A DNA stretch of 12,481 nt from Ruminococcaceae bacterium UBA3329 (lineage in GTDB: Bacteria > Bacillota > Clostridia > Oscillospirales > Acutalibacteraceae): NCBI GenBank assembly GCA_002361875.1, contig DERX01000093.1, positions 1 through 12,481 on the forward strand, written 5' to 3'. The position numbers and the translations under genes were made by a program. Of this stretch, positions 1 through 5,973 are shown in pieces. The notes under the pieces were generated by a model, which was not told the origin of the DNA, searched no databases, and was given only the letters and a program-made list of their open reading frames with translations. Every line of letters starts with the position of its first letter. Positions within the stretch are counted from its first letter, which is position 1.

Positions 1-63
1 CTACTAAATTTTTATTATTATATAACTATCATTTTTTATTTACAGAAAAAGAGTGTGAAAAAT

Positions 64-507
64 ATGAAAATTTCCACAAAAGGCAGGTATGCTCTCCGTT
101 TAATGCTTGACCTTGCAATAAACGGCAACGGAGAATATATTTCGATAAAAAGTATTTCTCAAAGGCAGAATATAAGCGAAAAATACCTTGAGCAGATAAT
201 TAAAATGCTGTCGAAAGAAAGACTTGTTGAAAGCACAAGAGGGGCGCAGGGCGGATACCGCCTGACGAGAGAACCGAAGGATTACACTGTCGGCGAAATT
301 CTGCGTGTGGCAGAGGGCAGTCTTGCCCCCGTAATCTGCCTTGACAGCGAGGAAAACACCTGTGAGCACTGCACCGACTGCATAACTATTGAGATTTGGC
401 AAAGAATACTTGACGCGGTAAATGAGGTTGTGGATTCAATCACGCTTCAATATCTTGTTGACAAACACAATGAAAAGGGCAGTTGCGGCTGTGGGTGCGG
501 CTGCTGA
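64..507 (+). CDS. iscR: IscR-like Rrf2-family transcriptional regulator with Cys-Gly tail
   Basis: Winged-helix DNA-binding regulator of the Rrf2 family, expected to sense iron-sulfur cluster status and control the isc genes just downstream. The N-terminus MKISTKGRYALRLMLDLA is the family hallmark. The wing helix region (ISEKYLEQIIKML, then STRGAQGGYRL) follows at about residues 37-67. A cysteine cluster at C92, C100, C103 and C106 (counting from the ATG at 64) sits where IscR binds its [2Fe-2S] cluster. The C-terminus is odd: GSCGCGCGC, four cysteines alternating with glycine. The start could also be the in-frame GTG at 55. I prefer ATG 64 because family members begin at this methionine and GAGTG at 51-55 can serve as a weak Shine-Dalgarno. 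Only 63 AT-rich bases lie upstream in the window, so its own promoter is not fully visible. Family assignment is firm; regulation of iscS is inferred from position and the operator candidates at 582-628. Confidence 0.93.
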   Translation: MKISTKGRYALRLMLDLAINGNGEYISIKSISQRQNISEKYLEQIIKMLSKERLVESTRGAQGGYRLTREPKDYTVGEILRVAEGSLAPVICLDSEENTCEHCTDCITIEIWQRILDAVNEVVDSITLQYLVDKHNEKGSCGCGCGC

Positions 508-512
508 CGAAT

Positions 513-530
513 ACAAATACACGTATTTGT
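513..530 (+). terminator. AT-rich hairpin after iscR, possible weak terminator
   Basis: A 7-bp perfect stem (ACAAATA, loop CACG, TATTTGT) begins a few bases after the iscR stop and is followed by CAATACTTTT. The stem is AT-rich and the T tract is delayed, so it would be a weak terminator at best. It might instead be a protein-binding palindrome. It lies before the separate iscS promoter. Confidence 0.3.
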
Positions 531-571
531 CAATACTTTTACTGCATTTACAAAAAATTCTAAAATAATAA

Positions 572-600
572 TTGACAAATTCATAGTGAAGTAGTATGAT
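572..600 (+). promoter_or_regulatory. Sigma-A promoter of the iscS-iscU-nadA-mnmA operon
   Basis: A consensus TTGACA at 572-577 is separated by 17 bp from TATGAT at 595-600. Transcription should start near 607, giving a leader of about 54 nt before iscS. This is the best promoter in the left half of the window and implies that the isc operon can be transcribed independently of iscR. Confidence 0.8.
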
Positions 601-628
601 ATTTGAGAATTCATAGTAAAATACTGTG
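582..628 (+). promoter_or_regulatory. Tandem 17-bp operator candidates for the Rrf2 regulator
   Basis: Two related 17-mers, CATAGTGAAGTAGTATG at 582-598 and CATAGTAAAATACTGTG at 612-628, start exactly 30 bp apart, about three helical turns. Each is a partial palindrome; the second has the symmetric core CA-AGTA-nnn-TACT-TG. The first lies between the -35 and -10 boxes and runs into the -10. The second lies just past the expected start site. This is a classic repressor layout. IscR-type control is inferred because the gene directly upstream encodes such a regulator. Confidence 0.55.
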
Positions 629-660
629 AAAATGTATACCATATAGAAAGAGATGTGCTT

Positions 661-1842
661 ATGAAAGTTTATGCAGACAACGCTGCAACAACTAAAATTT
701 CAGAAACGGCACTGAATGCAATGATGCCGTGTTATAAAGAAATATACGGCAATCCCTCAAGCCTTCATTCAGTGGGGCAGGACGCATTCCACGCCGTGCG
801 TGACGCAAGAGCGCAAATAGCCGAAATTCTTAACTGCAAAGCCGATGAAATATACTTTACATCAGGCGGCAGTGAGAGCGACAACTGGGCGATTAAGGGT
901 GTTGCCGAGCTTATGGCGAAAAAGGGCAAAAAGCATATAATCAGCACAAAGTTTGAGCATCATGCTGTTTTGCACACTTTAAAATATCTTGAAAGAAGAG
1001 GCTTTGAAATAACCCTTCTTGATGTTTACGAAAACGGTATAATTCACCTTGACGACCTTAAAAATGCAATCCGTGATGACACGGCTCTTGTAACCGTTAT
1101 GTTCGCAAACAATGAAATAGGCTCTGTTCAGCCAATCCGCGAAATCGGCGCAATTTGCCGTGAAAGGGGCGTTCTTTTCCATACAGACGCCGTACAGGCT
1201 GTGGGTCACTTGCCGATAGATATTGAGAAAGATAATATTGATATGCTCTCAATGTCAGGACATAAATTCCACGGTCCAAAGGGCGTAGGCGCTCTATACT
1301 GCAAAAACGGAATAAGACTTCCGAATTTGATTGAGGGCGGCGCACAGGAAAGAAACCGCCGTGCAGGCACGGAAAATGTCCCCGGAGTTGTGGGAATGGC
1401 GGCGGCGCTTAAAGAGGCGGCGGAAAATCTTGAAGCAAATACGAAAAAGCTTTGCGAAATCCGTGACAGGGTTATCGACGGGCTTCTTAAAATCCCGTGC
1501 AGTCGAGTAAACGGCGACCGTGTGAACAGACTTCCGGGAAATGTAAGTATGTGCTTTGAGGGCGTTGAGGGCGAGTCACTTCTCCTTTATCTTGATATGG
1601 CCGGGATTCAGGCGTCTTCAGGCTCTGCCTGCACATCGGGCTCACTTGACCCGAGCCATGTTCTTTTGTCAATAGGACTGCCTCATGAGGTTGCCCACGG
1701 CTCACTTCGTTTAAGCTTTTGTGAGGACAACACATTAGAGCAGGCGGATTATATAATCGAACAGGTTCCCCCGATAATTGAAAGACTTCGTGATATGTCA
1801 CCCTTGTGGGAAAGATTACAAAAAGAAAGAGGTAACGCATAA
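661..1842 (+). CDS. iscS: Cysteine desulfurase IscS/NifS
   Basis: Pyridoxal-phosphate enzyme that converts L-cysteine to alanine and holds the released sulfur as a persulfide for cluster assembly and tRNA thiolation. Length 393 aa, normal for the family. Visible landmarks: YADNAATT near the N-terminus, the FEHHA histidine pair (H100/H101), D176 in HTDAVQ, the PLP-binding lysine K202 in [10 protein letters not shown], the AGTENVPG segment, and the persulfide cysteine C324 in [12 protein letters not shown] 661 is chosen because AGAAAGAG at about 645-652 gives a sensible spacing; the in-frame GTG at 655 would sit almost on the ribosome binding site. Its stop codon overlaps the iscU start by one base (TAATG), indicating translational coupling. 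It is the first gene of an operon with iscU, nadA and mnmA, all of which need its sulfur directly or indirectly. The symbol nifS would be equally acceptable. Confidence 0.96.
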   Translation: MKVYADNAATTKISETALNAMMPCYKEIYGNPSSLHSVGQDAFHAVRDARAQIAEILNCKADEIYFTSGGSESDNWAIKGVAELMAKKGKKHIISTKFEHHAVLHTLKYLERRGFEITLLDVYENGIIHLDDLKNAIRDDTALVTVMFANNEIGSVQPIREIGAICRERGVLFHTDAVQAVGHLPIDIEKDNIDMLSMSGHKFHGPKGVGALYCKNGIRLPNLIEGGAQERNRRAGTENVPGVVGMAAALKEAAENLEANTKKLCEIRDRVIDGLLKIPCSRVNGDRVNRLPGNVSMCFEGVEGESLLLYLDMAGIQASSGSACTSGSLDPSHVLLSIGLPHEVAHGSLRLSFCEDNTLEQADYIIEQVPPIIERLRDMSPLWERLQKERGNA

Positions 1843-2273
1843 TGGAATATTCAGAAAAAGTAATGGAGCATTTTGTAAATCCGCATAATGTCGGTAAAAT
1901 TGACGATGCAGACGGTGTAGGCGAGGTCGGCAACGCAAAATGCGGCGATATAATGAAAATGTATCTTAAAATAGACAACGGTATTATTACCGATGTTAAA
2001 TTCAACACCTATGGCTGTGCTTCCGCAATAGCTACATCCTCAATGGCGACTGACCTTATTAAGGGTCAGCCTATTTCCGAAGCTTTAAAGCTTACAAACA
2101 AGGCGGTTGTTGAGGCTCTTGACGGACTCCCCGCAGTAAAAATTCACTGCTCTGTTTTGGCTGAACAGGCGATTAAAGCCGCTGTGCGTGATTATTACGA
2201 CAAAAACGGCATTGAATATGATGAAGCACAGTTCCATTTTAATGAGGCGCACGAGCACGGCGTTGAGGAATAA
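1842..2273 (+). CDS. iscU: Iron-sulfur cluster scaffold protein IscU (NifU N-terminal type)
   Basis: Scaffold on which IscS assembles [2Fe-2S]/[4Fe-4S] clusters before transfer to target proteins. The 143-aa protein is a stand-alone NifU N-domain/IscU protein. The three ligand cysteines are C34 in GNAKCGD (with the adjacent D36), C59 in YGCASAIA and C103 in KIHCSVLAEQAI. The N-terminus YSEKVMEHFVNPHNVG is the family signature. The C-terminus has a short acidic and His-containing extension (EAHEHGVEE) that I cannot assign. The start ATG shares a base with the iscS stop. No iscA, hscA/hscB or fdx follows, which fits the minimal isc sets of many Clostridia. Confidence 0.95.
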   Translation: MEYSEKVMEHFVNPHNVGKIDDADGVGEVGNAKCGDIMKMYLKIDNGIITDVKFNTYGCASAIATSSMATDLIKGQPISEALKLTNKAVVEALDGLPAVKIHCSVLAEQAIKAAVRDYYDKNGIEYDEAQFHFNEAHEHGVEE

Positions 2274-2275
2274 TT

Positions 2276-3193
2276 ATGACTATTAAAGAAATTCAGGAAG
2301 AGATTTTAAGGCTTAAAAAAGAGAAAAATATCTGCATTTTGGCTCATTCCTATGTCGCAAAGGAAATACAGGAGATTGCCGATTTTACGGGTGACAGCTA
2401 CGCTCTTTCCGTTAAGGCTAAAAGCACGGACGCCGAAACCGTAATAATGTGCGGAGTTCGCTTTATGGCTGAAACCGTTAAAATCCTTTCTCCCGAAAAG
2501 ACTGTTTATATTGCAAACGGTGCGGCGGGCTGCCCGATGGCAGAGCAAATGGATAAAGAAACAATTTCCGCAGTAAAGGAAATGTATCCGGATTTTGCCG
2601 TAGTGGCTTACATAAACACCACGGCGGCACTTAAAACCGTTTGCGATGTCTGCGTTACAAGCTCGCAGGCTGTGGAGATTGTTTCCAAAATGCCCGAGAA
2701 AAATATTCTTTTCATTCCCGATTGCAATTTAGGCGATTATGTCAGAAAACAGCTTCCCGAAAAGAATTTCAAGCTTCTTTCAGGCGGTTGTCCAACTCAT
2801 GCCAAAATCAGCGAGGAAGAGGTTTTGAGGGCGAAAAAAGAGCATCCGAATGCGCTTTTCCTTGTTCACCCGGAATGTATTCCCGATGTTGTAAAGCACG
2901 CCGATTATGTCGGCTCAACATCAGGAATAATGAATTTTGCGAAGAAATCGGACGCAAATGAATTTATAATCGGCACTGAAATCAGCATTGCAGAGCTTTT
3001 GCAGTATGAATGTCCCGATAAAAATTTCTATCCGCTTTCAAAGGACCTTATCTGCTCCAATATGAAGGCAACTACTCTTATGGACGTTTACAATACAGTT
3101 AAGGGCACAGGCGGCGAGAAAATAGTGCTTGACAGTGAAACTATCACAAAAGCACGCAAATGCATTGACAAAATGATTGAACTCGGTGAATAA
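2276..3193 (+). CDS. nadA: Quinolinate synthase NadA
   Basis: Condenses iminoaspartate with dihydroxyacetone phosphate to give quinolinate in de novo NAD synthesis; it requires a [4Fe-4S] cluster. The 305-aa length fits the short NadA class. Cluster ligands are C86 (AAGCPMAE), C172 (GGCPTHAK) and C260 (LICSNMKAT), one per pseudo-repeated domain. Other NadA signatures are NTTAALK at 114-120, PDCNLGDYV at 148-156, HPEC at 198-201, GSTSG at 213-217 and GTE at 233-235. The ATG lies 2 nt after the iscU stop, with GAGGAA at 2264-2269 as ribosome binding site. No nadB or nadC is present in the window, so the iminoaspartate source and the next step must be encoded elsewhere. Placement in the isc operon fits its dependence on a cluster. 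Confidence 0.96.
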   Translation: MTIKEIQEEILRLKKEKNICILAHSYVAKEIQEIADFTGDSYALSVKAKSTDAETVIMCGVRFMAETVKILSPEKTVYIANGAAGCPMAEQMDKETISAVKEMYPDFAVVAYINTTAALKTVCDVCVTSSQAVEIVSKMPEKNILFIPDCNLGDYVRKQLPEKNFKLLSGGCPTHAKISEEEVLRAKKEHPNALFLVHPECIPDVVKHADYVGSTSGIMNFAKKSDANEFIIGTEISIAELLQYECPDKNFYPLSKDLICSNMKATTLMDVYNTVKGTGGEKIVLDSETITKARKCIDKMIELGE

Positions 3194-3194
3194 A

Positions 3195-4235
3195 ATGAAC
3201 AGTTCAAAGGTTTTAATAGCAATGAGCGGCGGCGTGGATTCTTCCGTTGCCGCTTTTCTTTTAAAAAATAACGGATATGAATGCCACGGCGCTACAATGT
3301 CTTTGCTCTCGGACAATTCGGGCGATATTGACGATGCAGAGAAAATTGCCGATTCACTCGGCTTTTCTTTCAGAATATTTGATTTTCAAAATGAGTTTAA
3401 GACTTTCGTTGTTGAAGAGTTCGTAAAGGCTTATACTTTAGGAAAAACGCCGAATCCCTGCATTTTCTGCAACAAAAATCTTAAATTTTCCGAAATGCTG
3501 AAAAAAGCTGATGAAATGAACTGCCAATATCTTGCAACAGGGCATTACGCAAGGGTTGAGCTTGACGAAACTACGGGCAAATATGTGCTCAAAAAGGCAA
3601 AGGACACCTCAAAAGACCAGAGCTATGTGCTTTATATGCTCACACAGGATATTCTTTCAAGGCTTATTTTGCCGCTGGGCGATTTTTCAAAGCCAGAAAT
3701 CCGCAAAATTGCGGAGGAAAACGGACTTGTAACCGCTCACAAGTCGGACAGTCAGGATATTTGCTTTGTGCAGAACGGCGACTATGCCGCATTTATTGAA
3801 AATTACCTCGGCAAACAGTTCCCGCAGGGCGATTTCGTCCTTCGTGACGGAACGGTTCTCGGCAAAAATAAAGGGATAATCCATTACACCCTTGGTCAGA
3901 GGAAAGGCTTGGGCGTGTCATACATAAAGCCGCTTTTTGTCTGTGAAATAAACACCGAAACAAACAATGTTGTTCTCGGCGATAACGTGGATTTGTTTAC
4001 CGATACCTTAAAGGCGGAGAATGTTAATATTATTTCGGGTGATGATTTCAAAGAGCCTGTACGCTGCAAGGCGAAAATACGCTATAAGCATACGGAAAGT
4101 CCCTGCACCGCTTTTGTAGATAGTGACGGAATTTTAAATGTAAAATTTGACGAGCCGCAAAGAGCAGTCACCAAAGGTCAGGCAGTAGTACTATATGACG
4201 GTGACACAGTCCTCGGCGGCGGCGAGATAATTTAA
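3195..4235 (+). CDS. mnmA: tRNA-specific 2-thiouridylase MnmA
   Basis: Adenylates U34 of Lys, Glu and Gln tRNAs and replaces its 2-oxygen with sulfur received from the cysteine desulfurase. At 346 aa it is slightly shorter than typical MnmA (about 350-370). The ATP pyrophosphatase P-loop SGGVDSS is at 11-17. The catalytic cysteine pair is C89 in TPNPCIFCN and C190 in DSQDICF. GHYAR (116-120), KDQSYVL (140-146) and YTLGQRKGLGV are further signatures, and the C-terminal part is the usual beta-barrel domain. ATG 3195 follows the nadA stop by 1 nt, with GGTGA inside the nadA end as a ribosome binding site. An in-frame TTG at 3177 inside nadA is possible but would lengthen the N-terminus beyond the family start. 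It is the last gene of the operon; IscS upstream is the obvious sulfur donor. Confidence 0.95.
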   Translation: MNSSKVLIAMSGGVDSSVAAFLLKNNGYECHGATMSLLSDNSGDIDDAEKIADSLGFSFRIFDFQNEFKTFVVEEFVKAYTLGKTPNPCIFCNKNLKFSEMLKKADEMNCQYLATGHYARVELDETTGKYVLKKAKDTSKDQSYVLYMLTQDILSRLILPLGDFSKPEIRKIAEENGLVTAHKSDSQDICFVQNGDYAAFIENYLGKQFPQGDFVLRDGTVLGKNKGIIHYTLGQRKGLGVSYIKPLFVCEINTETNNVVLGDNVDLFTDTLKAENVNIISGDDFKEPVRCKAKIRYKHTESPCTAFVDSDGILNVKFDEPQRAVTKGQAVVLYDGDTVLGGGEII

Positions 4236-4256
4236 TATACAGGTAATGCGCAAACA

Positions 4257-4290
4257 GTAGCGGCGGGTTTCCATGCCCGCCGTTGCTTTT
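4257..4290 (+). terminator. Terminator of the isc-nadA-mnmA operon
   Basis: A GC-rich stem (core CGGCGGG at 4261-4267 pairing with CCCGCCG at 4276-4282, extended by GTAG/TTGC with two wobbles) closes on an 8-nt loop and is followed by TTTT at 4287-4290. It begins 22 nt after the mnmA stop. The U tract is short, so termination may be incomplete. The palindrome also resembles the GC-rich repeats next to it and may have been recruited from one. Confidence 0.6.
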
Positions 4291-4293
4291 GTA

Positions 4294-4360
4294 GGTTACG
4301 CCGTTATTCCCCTGCAAGGGGAAATGTCAGCAAAGCTGACAAAAGGGTCTTGGCGTAGCC
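4294..4360. repeat. Three-arm palindromic noncoding element
   Basis: An outer stem of 9 pairs (GGTTACGCC at 4294-4302 with GGCGTAGCC at 4352-4360, one G-U wobble) encloses two perfect hairpins: TTCCCCT/AGGGGAA (4307-4323) and TGTCAGC/GCTGACA (4325-4341). The whole could fold as a three-way junction in RNA or a cruciform in DNA. It lies between two copies-worth of flanking sequence that are contiguous in the related element at 5755-5843, so it looks like a nested insertion or replacement. No coding potential is seen. Confidence 0.6.
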
Positions 4361-4364
4361 GTAA

Positions 4365-4435
4365 CTCGGCGTACCGTGAAAAACTAACAGCAATATTAAA
4401 CTTTGCAACGGACAGCCGAGGTCGTCTGTCCCTAC
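4365..4435 (+). repeat. Left copy of a ~70-bp palindromic repeat
   Basis: This stretch matches 5772-5841 at 68 of 71 aligned positions: two substitutions and one single-base deletion. It begins with CTCGGCGTACC and ends with a hairpin (GGACAG...CTGTCC) followed by CCTAC. The left end of the element is not intact here, because the three-arm palindrome at 4294-4360 occupies the place of its left half-stem. Together with 4236-4548 it fills the gap between mnmA and the next gene; the rest of that gap holds the mnmA terminator, a possible promoter near 4483-4509 and otherwise AT-rich sequence. Confidence 0.75.
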
Positions 4436-4482
4436 CGATTGTTTATTTGTTCAGCACAAATATAAGAATTTCTAAATTTTTT

Positions 4483-4509
4483 CACAGACACTTTTGTTTT
4501 TCTCCCGTC
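4483..4509 (+). promoter_or_regulatory. Possible ECF-type promoter of the repeat-protein/sigma module
   Basis: CACAGACAC at 4483-4491 is followed 14 bp later by CGTC at 4506-4509, about 40 bp ahead of the ATG at 4549. CGTC is the -10 core of several ECF sigma promoters, and such factors often transcribe their own gene. No good sigma-A pair is seen here: TACTAT at 4511-4516 lacks a -35 at the right distance. The upstream half is a poor match to the common AAC motif, so this is a guess supported by position. Confidence 0.3.
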
Positions 4510-4548
4510 TTACTATACGAAAAACAAAATAAAAAAGGAGAATGTACT

Positions 4549-5265
4549 ATGTTTTGGAAAAGAAAAGAAAACGCTGATACTGACAAAAGAAAAACAATTA
4601 AAAATGTTCCGATGCTCGATTTGACAAATTACACCCCTGAGGCGCTTCGCAATATCAAAACAATATCAGGTGTGGCGTGTGTCTTGGTCGCTGACGGTGA
4701 TGAGGAATATATAGAAGCACTTTCGGAAATTGAATTTGAAGGTGTCGCTTGTTCAATTACCGTTCCGCGCGGCAAAGAAATTGCCTCAGTAAACGGCAGT
4801 GCACGCTTAACAAACGAAACCGTAAAAAATGATACTATCTATATGGTAAACGGTTTTGCACTTATTTATGACTTGTCAGCCGATAGAAATATAGACCTTA
4901 TTGTAAACGGTACGGCTTTGGTTCAAAAAGGCTCTTATGTCAATATTCTTCAAGCAAACGGAGAGGTCATTACGGAAGATTTTGACATTGACAAATTGAA
5001 ATTTGTTGAAAATAAGCTGTATATTGACGCAAACTTTGTAAAAGAGTGCGAAGTCGGCACAATTGCCATGGCGGACAACAAAATTTATATTGACGATAGC
5101 GTTACTGCCGATATGCTCCGTGAAAAGCAAATCCGTTTTATCTCCGGCAACAAGATAATCTGCCGAAAAGAGCTTTGGGGTTATGTTCAGAATAATGCTC
5201 ATATCGGTAATAAAATTGCAGAATCCGATGAGATAAAAACAAAGGGCAAGAAAAAAAGAAAGTAA
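4549..5265 (+). CDS. Unrecognised internally repetitive cytosolic protein, next to a sigma factor gene
   Basis: I do not recognise this 238-aa protein. ATG 4549 is preceded by AAAAAAGGAG at a good distance; reading further upstream to 4273 would translate the terminator and palindromes, so that extension is rejected. No signal peptide or membrane span is visible. Both ends are basic (FWKRK near the start, KTKGKKKRK at the end). The middle contains five [ISV]xGxA-type units: GVA at 41 and 65, GSA at 83, GFA at 102, GTA at 121, spaced 18-24 residues. A second set of units follows: NKLYID at 155, NKIYID at 177 and NKIICR at 201. Such strand-rich periodicity suggests a beta-solenoid or bactofilin-like fold, which is inference only. 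The sigma gene starts 29 nt downstream, so the two are probably co-transcribed. It could be a regulator or a target of that sigma factor. Confidence 0.75.
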   Translation: MFWKRKENADTDKRKTIKNVPMLDLTNYTPEALRNIKTISGVACVLVADGDEEYIEALSEIEFEGVACSITVPRGKEIASVNGSARLTNETVKNDTIYMVNGFALIYDLSADRNIDLIVNGTALVQKGSYVNILQANGEVITEDFDIDKLKFVENKLYIDANFVKECEVGTIAMADNKIYIDDSVTADMLREKQIRFISGNKIICRKELWGYVQNNAHIGNKIAESDEIKTKGKKKRK

Positions 5266-5294
5266 AGCCGAAAATTGGGCTGTGGGGTGAGGAC

Positions 5295-5750
5295 TTGACC
5301 GCAAGGGAAGAATTTGAAATAATTTATGCTGAAAAAGAAAAAGCGGTTAAGTCTTACTTTCGCAAGCGTGTGCCGCAGACGGAGGTTGACGATTTAACCC
5401 AGCAGACCTTTTTAAAGCTGTGGGCATATCTTTCGGGAGTGCAAAATGTCCGCTCTTACAAAGCGCTTGTCTTTACCGTGGCAAAAAGCGTACTTACGGA
5501 TTATTACAGGAAAAAAGGCAATTTCATTTCGCTTGAGGAGTCGGCTGAAAACCTTTCGGCTCTCTATTCCGTAGATTTTGAAGATACCGTAGTAATGCGT
5601 TCACTGTTAGCCACTCTCACTCCCGAAGAAAAGACGATTATAGACTTAAAAGCAAAAGGGTATTCAAGCGGCGAAATCGGCAAAATATTTAGCATTTCCG
5701 CCTCGGCAGTGCGCACAAGACTCCAAAGCATAAGAAAAAAGCTGAAATAG
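5295..5750 (+). CDS. ECF-like sigma-70 family RNA polymerase sigma factor
   Basis: A 151-aa protein with only the two conserved sigma regions. Region 2 includes VDDLTQQTFLKLW at 31-43 and the promoter-melting/-10 segment ALVFTVAKSVLTDYYRKK at 57-74. Region 4 is a helix-turn-helix at about 104-151 (LATLTPEEKTIIDLKAKGYS...SASAVRTRLQSIRKKLK). The linker is short, as in ECF factors. The start is TTG 5295, supported by GGGGTGAGG just upstream; no ATG near this point would keep region 2. It follows the repetitive 238-aa gene by 29 nt. No gene resembling a membrane anti-sigma factor lies beside it, unlike most ECF loci, so the upstream protein is the only local candidate partner. It is followed at once by a repeat element and a terminator. 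Confidence 0.85.
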   Translation: MTAREEFEIIYAEKEKAVKSYFRKRVPQTEVDDLTQQTFLKLWAYLSGVQNVRSYKALVFTVAKSVLTDYYRKKGNFISLEESAENLSALYSVDFEDTVVMRSLLATLTPEEKTIIDLKAKGYSSGEIGKIFSISASAVRTRLQSIRKKLK

Positions 5751-5754
5751 CATT

Positions 5755-5843
5755 TTGTAGGGTACGCCGACCTCGGCGTACCGTGAAAAAATAACAGAAA
5801 TATTAAACTTTGCAACGGACAGCCGAGTCGTCTGTCCCTACAA
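5755..5843 (+). repeat. Complete 89-bp MITE-like palindromic element
   Basis: Perfect 8-bp terminal inverted repeats TTGTAGGG (5755-5762) and CCCTACAA (5836-5843) bound the element. Inside are a perfect 10-bp stem (GGTACGCCGA at 5761-5770 with TCGGCGTACC at 5773-5782, 2-nt loop) at the left and a GGACAG...CTGTCC hairpin at the right. The right 70 bp recur at 4365-4435 in the same orientation. No clear target-site duplication is visible. It begins 4 nt after the sigma factor stop. It carries no reading frame and would need a transposase supplied elsewhere if it is mobile. Confidence 0.75.
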
Positions 5844-5854
5844 GTTTACCTTTT

Positions 5855-5884
5855 GGCTCCCAGAACACTTGGGAGCCGTTTTTT
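5855..5884 (+). terminator. Rho-independent terminator after the sigma module
   Basis: A perfect 8-bp stem GGCTCCCA/TGGGAGCC (5855-5862 and 5870-5877) with a 7-nt loop is followed by GTTTTTT. This is the clearest terminator in the window. It ends the sigma factor transcript and insulates the beta-mannosidase promoter that starts about 40 bp later. Confidence 0.9.
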
Positions 5885-5926
5885 CTACCTATACATTTTA
5901 TATATTGTTTTCCTCGCTCTTATATA

Positions 5927-5955
5927 TTTACAAAATACAACCGTTTTGTTATAAT
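5927..5955 (+). promoter_or_regulatory. Sigma-A promoter of the beta-mannosidase gene
   Basis: TTTACA at 5927-5932 and a perfect TATAAT at 5950-5955 are separated by 17 bp. The expected transcription start is near 5962, where the Shine-Dalgarno sequence GAGGTGAT also begins, so the untranslated leader would be only about 12 nt. No operator palindrome is obvious around it. Confidence 0.8.
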
Positions 5956-5973
5956 AAATTTGAGGTGATTTTC

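Noticed and set aside
1..63. Copy of the isc operator upstream of iscR
   Set aside because: Only a loose CTACTAAAT resemblance at the very edge; the promoter region is cut by the window, so no claim is made.
655..660. GTG start for iscS two codons upstream
   Set aside because: It would leave almost no spacing from the AGAAAGAG ribosome binding site; ATG 661 fits the family start.
1487..2008. 173-aa minus-strand frame across the iscS-iscU junction
   Set aside because: Antisense to two highly conserved genes, no recognisable motif, and no ribosome binding site support.
4294..4360. tRNA gene, because of the multi-arm fold
   Set aside because: No acceptor stem with CCA-type end, no T-loop GTTCGA-like sequence and no anticodon arm of proper size.
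4273..4548. In-frame N-terminal extension of the 238-aa repetitive protein
   Set aside because: The extension starts inside a terminator loop and translates palindromic repeats; ATG 4549 has a proper ribosome binding site.
5869..5973. Hydrophobic N-terminal extension of the beta-mannosidase resembling a signal peptide
   Set aside because: This DNA is the arm of a terminator plus the gene's own TTTACA/TATAAT promoter; TTG 5974 with GAGGTGAT is the real start.
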